A stretch of 64,000 nt of DNA, taken from contig JARHVA010004808.1 of NCBI GenBank assembly GCA_037957365.1, forward strand, positions 853,501-917,500, given 5' to 3'. Below, piece by piece: positions 37,911 to 50,555 of this stretch. This DNA is from Torreya grandis (taxonomy: Eukaryota; Streptophyta; Pinopsida; Cupressales; Taxaceae). The position numbers and the translations under genes are program-made. The notes under the pieces are model-generated. The model was given only the letters and a program-made list of their open reading frames with translations. It did not search any database and was not told where the DNA came from. The number at the start of each line of letters is the position of its first letter. The stretch's first letter is position 1.

Positions 37911-40549
37911 ATGGTAACCACTTAATCCTTAAAACTTACATCTTTTTAAAACGGTTTTTTGAATCGATTCAGGGTATCGCGATCCTATATCGTTTATATG
38001 AGTGTTTAGATCGACTCTACGGTTTGTTAGTTTGTTTTGATTGGGGTCGTGGCCTTTGAATTTGTCTTTGTTTCGAGGGTTTGAAGCGCCTGTTTGTTTT
38101 TGTGACTTGTATCGGTTTAATTGGTTTCTTGCCGCACGGTTTCTGTTTGGGTTTTCGATCCTTTAGGGTTTGATTTCACACCAGATTTTGGGGTTTTTGG
38201 ATCTGATTGTTGATTTGGTTTGATCGATGCGCTGTGGTTTTTGGATCTCGCTTTTACTGTAATAATGGAAAATTATTATGTGGATATTGAATGTGAATTT
38301 AGGAATTTGGGTTTTCTAGCTTTGATATTTTAAATTCATTTTAAGGTCAGAATCTCTATTCGTACGGCTGGCCGATTTTTGTTGTAGTTGTGATTGTTGC
38401 CCCTTTTTTGGAGATCTGTGAAGTAATTCGATTGGGTGGTTCAATTTCAGATGAAATACAAGCTGTTAGACACTCAGATTCAGGACTTAAGGTCGAATTT
38501 TGTGTGCTGTAGCGTTAAAATATCACCCCTTAGGTATGGGTAAGGTTGCTTAATTTGCCATTTATGGTTTGTGATTTCGAGGGCTTGGTTTGGCCATGGC
38601 TGCAATGGGTTATGTATCCGTTTATTACATGCTTGAATCTCGTGTGTTTTTGTCTGATTGTTTGGTACATTTAAATGGTCATGATGCGTGAATTGGCAGG
38701 GTAGGATGACTCTAAATCTAATTGTATGTATGACCTGGTGTGCGATTTAAATGCAATATGTAGTGCACATTAAATTTTAGACGAATTTCAAGCTCTTGGA
38801 TTTCTTTGAGTTGGTTTTGCTGATGATTTTCTGTGCATGATTTGTGTTTCAACTTGTATTTGATTTCGTTTGTTACTTAGTGAGTTTATCCATGCATTTA
38901 ATTTAATCTTCTGATAACTTAGCATTCATATGTTGTATTTGAATTTTTCATTTTACTGTTGTAAATGATGGGTTGTTACGTTGATGGAAGGTGAAAATGA
39001 TATCTGAGTGCTTTCTCACCACTATCTCTTGATTGTATTGTCTGCTAAAGTTGTTTTGTTTAACAATATATTCAGTGAGGATTTATAATTAAAATAGCCT
39101 TTATCTTCATTATGGTATTGATTTTAGTCGGAGCTTTGTCAGATATTTGTAATTTTACTTCCGAATTTGTTAGCCAACTTGTAAAAAAAAGTTGATATCA
39201 TGTTTATCATTTCGAAATGCTAGTGGACCTGATCTTGTACCATCAATTTGCTTGCCGTCTTTCCAGTCACAATATTTATTTTCTATTTGATTTGTTGTTC
39301 AAATAGAATGCCTTGGATTATTTTGAGAGTTGTCAGCTGCATTGTTTACGCTTTTGTTGTTCTTGTGTTTACATAGTTTCATTTATATGGCAACTAAATT
39401 TCTTTCTTTATTTCTTTTGGGATTGTTGTTTTTCACTGTATAGACTAAAAGCTCATTATTGATATTGTTTCTATGGGAATGGGTTTCTACTTTTCTTGCA
39501 TGATGCATAGTGATGTTTTTGCTTGACACAGTGGTAAAGAAGACCAAGATTCTGAAAACAAGAATAGCGAGATCTGTCTATCCTAGAGAAAATTATAATT
39601 TATCTTTTTTTTCTGGCACAGTGTATTGTGTATGCTTTTCCTGATTTGTATTAGTTTGTCTCTTGATGATACAGAAGAAATATTTAATTCCTGATTTCTA
39701 TCTTGAATGTTTCAAATCCATTTTAAAAATCTAATGTATTTGTATGCTGATATTCTTGGTCTTCAGTGAATGGTTTATAAGCTATCTACTTGACATGGCA
39801 TTTATATTTCTCCCTGGTTTTCAAAATTGATGTCAAAAATAAATCCAAGAAGATTAAATGCTTTTGTTGTCAGCTTTTTTTTACCCGGTATCTTGTTTTG
39901 GTAAGAAACTGCACTTGGCATATTTGTTCATTATTACAGGCCAATGCATCATCTGGAATTGCTGTGCATAATGACTGCAAGCTCAAGTTCCTGGAACTGA
40001 AGAGCAAGAGAACCCATCGGTTTATAACCTTCAAGATTGATGACAAGACAAACATGATTACAGTGGACAAGCTTGGTAACCCTGGTCAAACTTACGATGA
40101 TTTTACTGCAGCTCTTCCTGAGAAAGAATGCAGATATGCAGTTTATGACTTTGACTTTGTGACCGAGGAAAATTGCCAGAAGAGCAAAATATTCTTTATT
40201 GCATGGTAAGCACATAATTCCTAAGCTTAGCTGATTTTAATATTGTTTGCCTTCATAATGATTGGCATTTATGGTTTATGACAGCTCTTGGTGTTGTTTT
40301 ATGCGCTTAATTCAGCTTGACTTGCTTTATGGTTTATGACACCTCTCGGTGTTGTTTTATGTGCTTATTAATTCAGCTTGACTTGCTTTGTGGGATAGGT
40401 CTCCTGATATCTCCAAGGTCCGAAACAAGATGCTTTATGCAAGCTCAAAGGATAGGTTCAGGAGGGAACTTGATGGGATCCAGTGTGAAGTTCAAGCAAC
40501 AGATGCCTCTGAGATAGGGATTGAGAACATTAGAGACAAAGCACGCTAG
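37911..40549 (+). CDS. ADF: Actin-depolymerizing factor (ADF/cofilin), spliced, 139 aa
   Basis: It encodes the cytosolic ADF/cofilin that binds G- and F-actin, severs filaments and speeds monomer loss. Exons: 37911-37913 (the ATG alone), 39940-40205 and 40399-40549, with GT..AG introns; spliced length is 420 nt including TAG. The split directly after ATG and a phase-2 second intron inside Trp90 are typical of plant ADF genes. Visible features: conserved N-terminal Ser6 (the phosphorylation site in plant ADFs), [37 protein letters not shown], and the actin-binding helix from Ser95 ([20 protein letters not shown]), which includes Arg98 and Lys100, known F-actin contacts in Arabidopsis ADF1. Length is normal for the family. 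No stop or frameshift, so the gene looks functional. Which ADF subclass it belongs to cannot be told here. Confidence 0.95.
37914..39939 (+). other. ADF intron 1 (2026 bp leader-type intron)
   Basis: It begins GTAACC and ends TTACAG. It is T-rich, as expected of plant introns, and follows the start codon directly. First introns of plant ADF genes (shown for petunia) can strongly raise vegetative expression, so this intron may carry regulatory sequence. I see no transposon insertion within it, in contrast to all surrounding DNA. Confidence 0.85.
40268..40386 (+). repeat. Tandem duplication filling most of ADF intron 2
   Basis: TTTATGGTTTATGACA then GTGTTGTTTTATG and ATTCAGCTTGACTTGC occurs twice in a row, 40268-40325 and 40326-40386, with a few substitutions and a 3-bp difference. 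Intron 2 is 193 bp (40206-40398). Both copies contain an ATTCAG that could act as an acceptor, but only the GGATAG at 40398 keeps the protein in frame with the family. Confidence 0.9.
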
Positions 40550-41330
40550 GCTACTGTATCTGAATTTTATGCAATTTAGGCTGCACCTATCTGAATTTTA
40601 TGATCTACTACTTAGGAATCGGATTGATTCTTGATAGCTTCATTGTACTGTGATGTTTGATTTCTGTTTGAGTTTGACAGCATTTATCCTAGATAGTGGA
40701 AACAGGTTGCTGGTTGGGCAATGACATAATATATATGTGACTATTTTGTAATTTCATTTACCCCTTATGGTGACTTCCTGGATGGGGATGACTTGGGTTG
40801 TTTTTTGGTAGTGTTTGCATGGAGCTGGGAGGTTGTCCTCTCTGGCTACCTTGCTTCTCTGAAGAGGACGAGAACAAATCCTGTCTTGTTTATATTAATG
40901 GAATTAAGTACCATTGTGTTATATCTGAAGTTCATTTAGTTTTCAAAAGCAATTTTTTTGCTGAGGGCCAACATGTTTGGTATTCACTTCAGTTCATATT
41001 ACGTTGAAATGTACATGGAATCCGCAATACCTTTGCTTTTGTCTATCTATTCTTTGAAAACTTGTTTAGGCAGATTGATTAAAATTTATATAGATACTGG
41101 GATTTTTGATGTGCGACCTTACAAATAGTTTACATGATTGCTTTATCGGTTAGTTGTTGCTAGTGAAATGATGATCGGTGAGACTCGTGTGGCTTGTCCT
41201 TGGTAGCTTCTTGTAGAATTAGCTGCCAGCACTGATAAATTGAATGCGTAAAATGATCCGTCTATGGATGCAAATTGTGCTTTGAATAAATATAGCTGTT
41301 TTAATAAGAAATAAATAAATTTAAAAAAAA
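40550..41330 (+). other. ADF 3' untranslated and downstream region
   Basis: No coding match. Possible poly(A) signals include AATAAA at 41285-41290 and an A-rich stretch ending near 41335. The true cleavage site is unknown, and an earlier site before 40800 is equally possible. Confidence 0.45.
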
Positions 41331-41337
41331 TAAAAAA

Positions 41338-41600
41338 GTATGCCATGTCTTCCATGTATGTTGAGTTGTCTCAGGTTTCGTAGTTGCTTGTGATTTTGTA
41401 CTTGATGTGGAACTGTTATGTTAGAATGCTAATGTGTGATAAAATGGAAGTGTTAAATGATAATACCCCTATGAATGAATATACATTGTTTCGAAAGAAC
41501 TAAAATTCAATAACGAAATGTATGCCATGTCTTCATGCATGTTGAGTTGTTTCAGGTTTGAGTTTCTTTTGATTTTGTTGTTGATGTGGTCCTGGTAAGT
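41338..41600. repeat. Direct duplication with 182-bp period
   Basis: GTATGCCATGTCTTC begins at 41338 and again at 41520. Each is followed by ATGTTGAGTTGT(C/T)TCAGGTTT and a TTGATGTGG stretch. The two copies have diverged; an A/T-rich segment precedes each. Confidence 0.75.
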
Positions 41601-41612
41601 TAAGGTGCTTGT

Positions 41613-41672
41613 GCATGCCTTCGATGTTTTTTAATGATGCTCGCATGCCTTCAATGTTTTTTAATGATACTC
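41613..41672. repeat. 30-bp perfect-register tandem pair
   Basis: Units 41613-41642 and 41643-41672 begin GCATGCCTTC(G/A)ATG and end in a TGATG/ACTC stretch, with two mismatches. They form the start of an open frame (41609-41941) that I do not consider a gene. Confidence 0.9.
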
Positions 41673-43685
41673 GTCTTGGCATGCCCTGGCTATTGGTGTT
41701 AGGGGCACGAGGTATAGTTGGAAGCTTGTTCACAAGAGGCAGGAAAAGTAGATTTAGGTTGAATATAGGCAGAGGTAGCAACTTCAGATATTTAATGAAG
41801 CACGAGTTGATGATAAAACGTCTCTTGCAAGTGCTCTGCATGATACGATATATCTCAAAATATTTAACAATTAAAGATCAATTCCAATGTATTTATAATT
41901 GTGATATATCTAAAGAGGATGATTTATGGATGAATCTCTAGCGTTGGTTGAATGTTTAGATTTGATAGTTGCAATTTTGGTTGTAAGGCAAGCGTGAACA
42001 AAATCACAATGCTGCTTGATTTCTAAGTCTCTGATGGCAAAGTATGTCATAACAACGTCGTCGCCAAAAAAGGGGGATGTCGCCAAGCCACTACCTATAG
42101 GAGACATATTATAGCATGAAAGCGGGACCCATGGGTTAGTCCAACAAACAATATTACAGATCACCCAACCCAACCCCCGTAGCCAAAGCATTCTCCTACC
42201 AAATTCATTAGATTTTGTATCAATGCTTTCTAAGATGCTTAATCATAAACATAACAAATCGTAGTGTTTTGCAATTGTCAATTCAAATAAGTGATGGAAA
42301 TGATTCCCAAGCAAAGGAATAACTTGTTTAGTTTTCCTACTTTGCTTTCAATTACACGAAGTGGGATTATTCTTAGAGATGAACCTAGACAAAGGCAAAC
42401 TAACCCTATTAGTAGAGATGAACCCAAACTTTAAAGGGAAATGATTTTGTTGACAACCATTCTTATAATTGATTTTATAAATGTTATTATTGTGTCTAAC
42501 AAGGTAAAGTGCACTATTGTGTTTTTGGGCTAACAAAGACAATTTTGAATTATATACAACAATATAACATGAACAAATTTGAAGTGTGCCAAAATAAAGA
42601 TGAGGATGCTTGAAAGAAATAGTTAAATTGTGACTTCCTTGAATGCTATCGAAAGTTAAAATAGGTCAAGGAGTAGATTCAAAACAAACTCAAAAAATTA
42701 GCGTAGAATTGAGAATGGCCAACACTATTTGGTTGATATCAAATTTTGATGAAATTTTGCGTGTGTTCATTTGAAATTGTTTGTCAGAGACCTCTCTTAG
42801 ATTGTCGAATTGAGCTATGGATTTTTTAGAATTGCTTCTCCTTACCAATCCTAATTTGCTGAAAAACACCTTACAAGACCATAGATTATGGAAGTCGTTA
42901 TAATAGGGTTGTCTCAAACATTTACTTTTTGACAAGTTGGTAATCCAACACTCATGCATTCTATCAAGCAAACCAATGTACTATGAAGATTTTAATGCTT
43001 ATTCTTTTGTAAGAGATGCAAACAACTAGAAGATTTATATACTATTTCATTACTTCAATTTGTCCTTTGGTATAGGGATGCTAATCTAATCATGTTATCC
43101 TACTTTGATATTTCAATAGTAGATAGTGTCTCTATTCAAATCTTTTTCTATGTTCTTAAATACATTAATGCACTCATGTACTTATAGTGGCGCACAAGTC
43201 GACAATCACAAGGTGAGAAGATTGACAAACATGAACAAGAAATCAAACAAAATGAAGAAAATGAGTCAAAATAAGATTACCACGATCAAATTGTTTGATC
43301 TTGGTTAGATGGACGAATAAACCCTAAAATGGTGTTTTAGACATTCTAGGAACATCCTAGGTCTTACCGAGGTACACATAATATATATGTATGTTTTCAA
43401 GCGTTCTAGATTGAATGGTTGTATTATCATTGACCCAAAATGAATTGAATGTATATTTGTAAGGGGAACACAACCAAGGGAAGACAATATAGGGCCCAAT
43501 ACAAGGGAATATGTGCCAATAAGATTCCAATTTAATGCAATGATCCATATGTACATAAACACACATACTGTAACAAATAACTAGTCTTGTACAAAAATTA
43601 AGTGTAAACTATGATGTTACCTTTAAAAGGGTTGTAAAAATGATGGAATAATTTTGATAAAGATATTCATAATTAAGGTTAGTTC
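41673..43685. other. Gene-free region downstream of ADF
   Basis: Open frames at 41609-41941 (plus) and 42690-42971 (minus) show no motif I recognise. The second may be part of a decayed mobile element, given the RT fragment that follows, but that is a guess. Confidence 0.35.
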
Positions 43686-43947
43686 GACGAAATTGATTGC
43701 AATATTGGAGTAAAATGAAGTTGTCCTTTTGTCTCCTACTCTTTTCAGGGTTTACATAGATCATTTAGAAAAATACTTAGAAGAGGTTGGGTACACAGGG
43801 ACTAACCTTCATAATGACACTATTATACTTCTATTTTATATGGATGACGTAGTCCTCATCAAACACCTTGATGAGTTTGGAGTTATTTATTTTCAAGTTC
43901 TAACATCTACTCATAGCTCTCTTAACACTTCATTTTTGGATTTCTAA
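43686..43947 (+). pseudogene. Fragment of a second non-LTR reverse transcriptase
   Basis: The plus strand encodes SPTLFRVYIDHLEKYLEEVG, then LLFYMDDVVLI. This corresponds to the (G)CPLSPTLF..YID.LE block and the catalytic YADD box (here YMDD) of non-LTR RTs that differ from the L1-type LINE elsewhere in the window. Upstream CPF is in a shifted frame by one T. Only about 80 residues survive. Confidence 0.6.
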
Positions 43948-44090
43948 CAAGGCACATCAAACATTGTATAGGAGATATTAACATGTTCGCCCCCTTGCGC
44001 CCTCGCCCGCCAGCCCCCTCCACCCCCTCTTAACTCTCTTAGCACTCCATTTTTTTGGATTTCTAAGAGGGCACATCATACTTCGTATCA
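43917..44090. repeat. Direct duplication separated by a C-rich tract
   Basis: CTCTCTTA(A/G)CACT(T/C)CATTTTT then GGATTTCTAA and GGCACATCA occurs at 43917-43970 and 44034-44090. Between them, 43985-44030 is very C-rich (CGCCCCCTTGCGCCCTCGCC and similar), unlike the AT-rich surroundings. Confidence 0.75.
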
Positions 44091-44099
44091 CAATTGCTT

Positions 44100-47000
44100 T
44101 GATCGCGTTGTGCCTTCCACACTATCATTCTTCCTTGGTACTTCAAAACTATCAATTCGAATAAATTAAGTAGTTTGTCAAGGAGTTGTTAGACATTTGT
44201 GATTGATGAGTGATACATTTGGATGCTCGTATAACCTTTAGACTTGATCAATTTTGAGGGTCATTTTAAAGTAGAATCCATGTTGAGTGAGGCATTTATA
44301 AGTGTTTTCTAATTTGATATTCTAGTAGTGTTTAGTGTTCTTTTCCTTTCATTTTCATATCGGTATTGGGTGGGGTTTTGCTCGTTTGAATGATCATGTA
44401 ATTTGAATCTCAAGGTTCCTAAAAATGTAAAAATAGTTTTTAACCATTATGAATTTTTAGGTGAGATTTTATTTTTAGGTGTTTATCATTATTTCTTTTT
44501 TATTTTGCAAACCAAAATGTAGAAGAAAAATGAAATTATTTTCTTGAGTAGAAAATAGAAAACACAAATATGACACACATGACTCCAACTAAGTTTGGCA
44601 TAAAATGTGTCATTGGAGTCCTTTTGGAACCAAATATTCTTCTTCTTGAAATTTGTGAATTCTTCCATTCTTTTAAAGCGAGAACATTATACTTGTCCTT
44701 GGTTTAATCCTAGGCGTTTCTTTTTTAAATTGAAAAGCATATTTTTATTAATAAGAATTATATAGTACACTGTTGACCATACAAAAAAATGGGTGGAAGA
44801 AACCACACCCCATAATTCAAAACAAATTGACGTAAAAGAAGTATCGATAGAGAAATTACATCACAATGCCAAATTTAAGTTTGTACAACAATACAAGTCA
44901 TAACAAGTGTGATTCAATAATTTTTTTGATAAAATCCATAACTAACAAACACAAAGGCCAAGATCATTAAGCAATAGTAGCAAACATGGCGGTCATAGGA
45001 GGCGAGGGCAGGGGGCTATTAGGGTTGCTTCCCTCCTAGGTCTATTTTATAAATGATTATAAAGTGAACCTTGAAATTAGCTACATAACAACACCTTTTC
45101 ATAGAACAACTTGTGTGTTAAAACATTGAGGTTTTCGTGATCCATAAAATTAAATGAATACTTTTAGGAAAAAATGCATTGATTTGATTTGTTCATCAAC
45201 ATTTTGGATCACAACATACAATCCATCATTAGGATTGTTGGTCCGTGATTTTGAATATGTATGAAAGTGTGCACTTGAATTTGTTAGTACTTGGAAGGTG
45301 CTAAAGGTGCACATATTTTGATAGGTAGTGTATGAAGACACAAGGTGCTTCTTAACATACTAGGTGCTATTGTGATTTTGATGAATCCAATAGATTGCCA
45401 CTAAGTTCAACGAAACACGAGGAAGCGATTGCATAGATGTACTAAGAAACCTAGGTGGAGCACTCAGATCAAAAGGACCAACATTTGAAGTCTCGACATG
45501 GCCAATGATGACATTATGGTTAGCGCAAAACACAGAGCATAGTGAGTGGGAAAGAGGTTATGTGAACCATATAGTGCAAATTCAAGGGCATCAATCTAGG
45601 GAAGCTGGAAGAAAGAAAAAGTCTTCAAGTAGGGTGGCATTAATGAAAGTTATTGCTTGAAATGACTAACACAACCCAAAGTGAATACGGGGCCTAGCTA
45701 GTTAAGGGACTTTAAGTAAAACAATTATTCTTTACTTTAACTAGAAAATTGTTATGATCTTTAAGGAACGCATAATTATTCATTTTAACTACAAGGGGGT
45801 GGCTTATACTTATAAAATCCCACCTTGCCTCTTAGTTGAAGTGTGTGGTTACTATTGTTGATGTAGATCTCATTGTTATTAATGTTTTTGAGGCTATTAT
45901 TGATAATAAATGTTAAGTATTAAAGCATTGATGGAATGCTAAATCATATAATATGTTAATGCAAAAATGCAAAGGAGCCGAAGGCTTTCATTAATTGTTG
46001 ATAGTGTTATTGAAGTTATTCTACTAAATATTAATTGTTTATGATGATTGTTTATCTCCAGAATGAATATATAATCCTTAATTATTGATTCAAGATGTAT
46101 AAGTGTTAGTTCACTTTGATATCATCATAGAAGGCATCATGCTTAAATGTTCTAAGTCATCTTTTGTGACTAATCCAACGTGCCATGGTAGTCTCTCTTT
46201 ATAACTTAGGTGAGCATACAAGCATGCTTATGTGATATGCTGACATGGTGACTTCTATTTGTTAGTGTACACATAGTGGCATAGACACTTTATTTGGCAC
46301 ATTGGAAAATACCCAAACATTTTGGTTTCGTTGTTGGGACATTGTCAAAATAATTATAGAAGATGATGTCTAGAGAGGATTTACTGGATTTCCTTGGATA
46401 ACATTGAGAGGTGGATAATGGATCAAGAATGAACCTTCACAAAGAATCATCCAAGTTTAGGAAAGATAACTCATAAGAAATGGGTGGAGGAGTATTTGTA
46501 TGATCATCTATATGAAGTGTTTTTATACAAGTTACTAAGCATTTACACACATGGCTAACTGCATATGTTATGGGTTAGAATAGAAATTTTGGCATAAAAC
46601 ATCCTTGGATGAAAGAATGGGTTGAACACTTATAGTGAATTGATGAAATTTAGACCAAATCAATGAATGTGTGGGGCACAATGACTAGTTACCTATTGGA
46701 ATATGTATTTTCCACATACTCTTGCCCAAAAGAGGAAAAATACCAATTTTTACACAAGTCGAGATGATCTTTTATCACTTAGCTAACTTTCAAAAATAAG
46801 AAGCTTATGGTAGACCAAGAATTAAAAATATTCCTATGGAGAGCTGAACTTCTCTCATGCATAGGCCAAGTGGATAGTAGAAGGAGAAGGGGGCACACAA
46901 TTTGCATGTTGTGTTAGTAAGGGGTGGAAGGATGAATAACTTTAGCATGGAGTGTCTATATGTTTATGACCTTGAGCAGTGTAGACATAATGATGGATGA

Positions 47001-47680
47001 AAAAATTGATTGCCACCATGGACCCTAGCAAAGGGGAGATGTATGCATGAGAAATTCCATGAGGACCCACATAGAACGGAAGGGCACGAGGACAACTCTT
47101 GTGCCATAGAGACATGCTCAAATGAGGCAAAGGCACACGCTAATGAACAAAAAGTTGATATTCAAGAAGTGCTAGCTAGAGTTACGTGGGAATGTTGGAA
47201 CATGAAAACCCATGCATATATTGAGGAAGCACCCACCCCAAACTTATTCAAAGTTTTGACCCATTTGTTTCTCAGTAAAATAGATGAAAAAAAAGTAAAT
47301 CGTGTAGTTTGGTCTCAAATAATAGAGTTTACACGATATGAGACCCATAGTAGCATTTTATAATAAATAATACCATACCCACCAATCGACTAATAGTAGC
47401 ACCATCAAACATATCTAAGATCCAAACAATGTTTGGAATGCCACTAATTATAGGAAGTAATACAACCATGTAAGCTAGTGACAACACAACAGGAGGAATG
47501 AGGGCTGCAAGTACCAATATAGCCTTTACGCAACCTAATTTAGGAGTTAGAGGAAGTGTATACGCATTTAGAGTAAATATTGGCGGCATAGGAAAAAATA
47601 ACTCTAGGGATAGTCATAGTTCAAGTGCTCAAGCAAAAAGTAATGTAATGTCAACACTCCCCCGAAAAAAAACTCATTTA
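44100..47680. other. Gene-free region leading into the decayed Gypsy element
   Basis: No intact gene. The right part, from about 46300, probably contains the leader of the plus-strand Gypsy element whose gag begins near 47690; open frames at 47010-47363 and 47498-47683 may belong to it but show no motif I can name. I found no clear 5' LTR. Confidence 0.35.
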
Positions 47681-47689
47681 TGAAATGTC

Positions 47690-48447
47690 ATTGAATCTAT
47701 CTGAATATCAAGGAGTGTAGAATACCGTTGAACATGTCCAAAAGTGTGAACTCATATGACATGCCTAGGACATCAATGTATTATAATGAAAAGAAAGTCA
47801 ATTTGTGACTACCCTATTAGATTGTGCACATAATTGGTATTATAAATTTGATCAAATGTAAGCTACCATGGAATATAACCTTCTAAAGGAGGTGCTCTTA
47901 AGAGATTTTGATATTAAAAAAATTGACCAACAAAACATTTCAATGCTCAAATAAATCCACTAGAACCTCACCGAGAATGTGTTTATGATGCATAGTTCAA
48001 AACATTGATCTCTAAAATATCATATGAGATCCATTTTCTCTAACACACATAATGGTTCATTTTAAGGTTTCTCCTACCTTTCAGGTGCATGTTGTTCATG
48101 AATATTTTTACTAATCCTCAAGAGGTTTTAGAAGCAATGTTGAGAGCAAACGTAGTTGGAAGTGTAGACATAGGGATCAACCCATATATAAAGGCGTAAA
48201 TTGAAATAAAGGTCTCAAAACTTCAAAAATTTATTGCTACTCATGCACATGACTGCAATAATTTATGGTGCACTGATTCAAAATTTAAGAGTCATAACAA
48301 GAATAATTGTCTAAGGAACAATGTTTGTGCACTTATCGACTCATGCAAGCATTTTTCGGAGGATCACAATGTGCATTCTTTCCCAATGTTGTAGAAGGAT
48401 ATGTATGGAAAAGTTTCATTGTATTTAAAATATGTGAATCCTCTAAG
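47690..48447 (+). pseudogene. Gypsy gag core, 5' part (broken by the Copia insertion)
   Basis: The plus strand, with frame changes, encodes GVENTVEHVQKCEL-like sequence, then QFVTTLLDCAHNWYYKFDQM and YNLLKEVLLRDFD. This matches the retrotransposon gag core pattern (TL.G.A..WY..L......W..L...F...F). Stops and frameshifts occur throughout. The reading continues beyond the Copia element at 58333. Confidence 0.65.
48443..48447. repeat. Left target-site duplication of the Copia element (CTAAG)
   Basis: CTAAG directly before the LTR, exactly repeated at 58328-58332. Confidence 0.95.
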
Positions 48448-49127
48448 TGTTGGCAATATGATTGTCATTGTTGTCAAAAGGGAGATAGTTGGCACTATGA
48501 ATGTCATTGATGTCAAGAGAATTAGTCACACACAAGATTGATGGAGAGAAGAGCATGTTTTATAATTGCACAAGTTGCAATATTGTCATATAAAGTTGTC
48601 ATGCTTTGACAGAGACTATTTCCAGATGTTTGCAAAGAAATTGATAGAAGATCTATTATGGGTTTTTCAAGTGCATCTCATATATATGGTCCATAGGTTC
48701 AGTTGAAGAGAAATGAGACCATAATTGATTTATCTTTGCTCTCAGTCATTACTAGGGTTTCCCATTAAAACCCTATGGTTTTTGGTCATGGCATTCATAG
48801 GTATTTTCTATTTTTATGTTGACTAGATATAGGTGGGAACCGATCGCTTAAGTCATAAATTAAGCCTTCCTCATCATTATGCAATTGGCCCCTTCGACCT
48901 AGCAATTACCAGCTTGGAGCAGTGATCAAAGACTTTAATATTCCTAAGTTCTTGACTTAATATTTATCTGATTTTGATCAATGATGAGGGCTTAATCACA
49001 TGATGAAGATCTAATGATGAAGTTAAAGAACCTGAGAATGAATGCGTTGATGACATGTGTCATGATTATGGAGCTTGAGCAATAGATCTACAATGTGCTT
49101 AAAATTAAAAAAGTTAATGATCAATGT

Positions 49128-49367
49128 GAAGGTACCAAGTGTCTTTATAGTGGGAACTAACAATAATGTGCATAAAGCATGCAAGGATGCCAAGTGTCAC
49201 AAGCATAGGGATTGACAATGTGCATAAGGCACATGAGGGTGCTTGGTGTCACAAGCATGGGCATTGACAACAATGTGCAGAAGGCATGCGAGAGTATCAA
49301 GTGTCACAAGTGCATGGACTAATAGTAAAGTGCTCAAAAGGCACGTGAGAGTGCCAAGTGTCCTAAT
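49128..49367. repeat. Tandem array in the 5' Copia LTR, about 5 units of 50-55 bp
   Basis: Five occurrences of CCAAGTGTC-like sequence are each preceded by (GTGCA)(G/T)AAGGCA-type sequence and followed by ACAAG(C/T). The matching array in the 3' LTR (56912-57203) has six, so the two LTRs differ by one unit. Confidence 0.8.
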
Positions 49368-49932
49368 CTCAGGAGACTGAGACAAAGATCAACATTTGAA
49401 CCTTAAAGTTGAAGAGTTAAAGTTTGAAAGCTCACAAAGATCTAATGGAGCATGTGAGCTTGTCAGTTTATGATAAACAAATGCATTTTAAAGTTGAAAA
49501 ATTAAAGTTTGAAAGCTCACAAGGATCTAACGGAGTGCGTGAACTTGATCCAATGGTTGCATTTTAAAGTTGGGACAATTGAAATGAGGATCATCAGATC
49601 ATGGTGCAAAACTGAAGATCAATGGTCAGTATTTAAAGATTTGTTCATCTCAATAGTCAAGTGATGGAACACTCAGGTAAGATGCATTTTATGACACAAA
49701 GAATGATATAGATTGCTATAATTGGTCCAAATTATGTAAAATGACATGTGTATCAAAACTAGAGCTTGATATATGCTAAATATAGTAAAAGATAAACAAT
49801 CATGGTGGTGGTGTGTGAATTCAATAAGCAAGAAACTTATCGTTAAAGAAATATGGACTGAGTTCCAAAAATGGAGCATGATGTGTTAATGGCTAAGTGT
49901 GAACACAGAGAATATCTGAGACCTATATCTAA

Positions 49933-50032
<100 letters not shown>

Positions 50033-50555
50033 CTAGGATACACACTAAGTGTTGAAAAAATTCAAATTAAGGGGTAGAGAGATAAAGAGGAAGAGAGATG
50101 TAGAGCAGAGAATGAGAAATTATAGAACATGTTTGTAACATAGACTTGGATTCATTTTTGAATCAATTTTGTAATCTAGAGTTGTAGCTCCATAATAGAT
50201 ATGATTGGTAGGTGCCATTAGAAGAGCTGAGTTGGTTTTCAATTAGGGAGTAGGTGCTTCTTTAGAGTAGGTGCTCTTAAATAAGGGGATTGGTGTCTCC
50301 TTAGGGTTGGTGCCCTTAAACATTGTAACCAATGAGGTTTTAATTGTGAGGTTGGATTATAATAGTAGATTCTAGCAACTATTCTCACCATGGTTTTTTT
50401 CATATTAGATTTTCTACGTACACTGAGTGTTGTGTCTATTTGTGTGTGTGATCTCTGCATATACCTTTAAATTTGTATTAAAAGTATTAAAGGACTAATT
50501 TTAATCAATTTACTGATTCACCCCCCCTCTCAGTAAATAGTTTTGTTCCAAAAAT

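Noticed and set aside
39790..40209. A 139-residue open frame over ADF exon 2
   Set aside because: It begins inside intron 1 and ends just past the exon 2 donor in intron 2. Its length equals the spliced ADF protein only by chance. The true protein uses the ATG at 37911 and exons at 39940 and 40399.
41609..41941. 110-residue frame downstream of ADF
   Set aside because: Starts in a 30-bp tandem duplication; no homologous motif is recognised and the length is within chance for this region.
43985..45030. A small DNA transposon with C-rich/G-rich inverted ends
   Set aside because: The inverse similarity is short and imperfect, and no target-site duplication could be found.
47329..47589. 86-residue hydrophobic minus-strand frame
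   Set aside because: Looks membrane-like but is antisense to the leader/gag region of the decayed Gypsy element and has no family resemblance.
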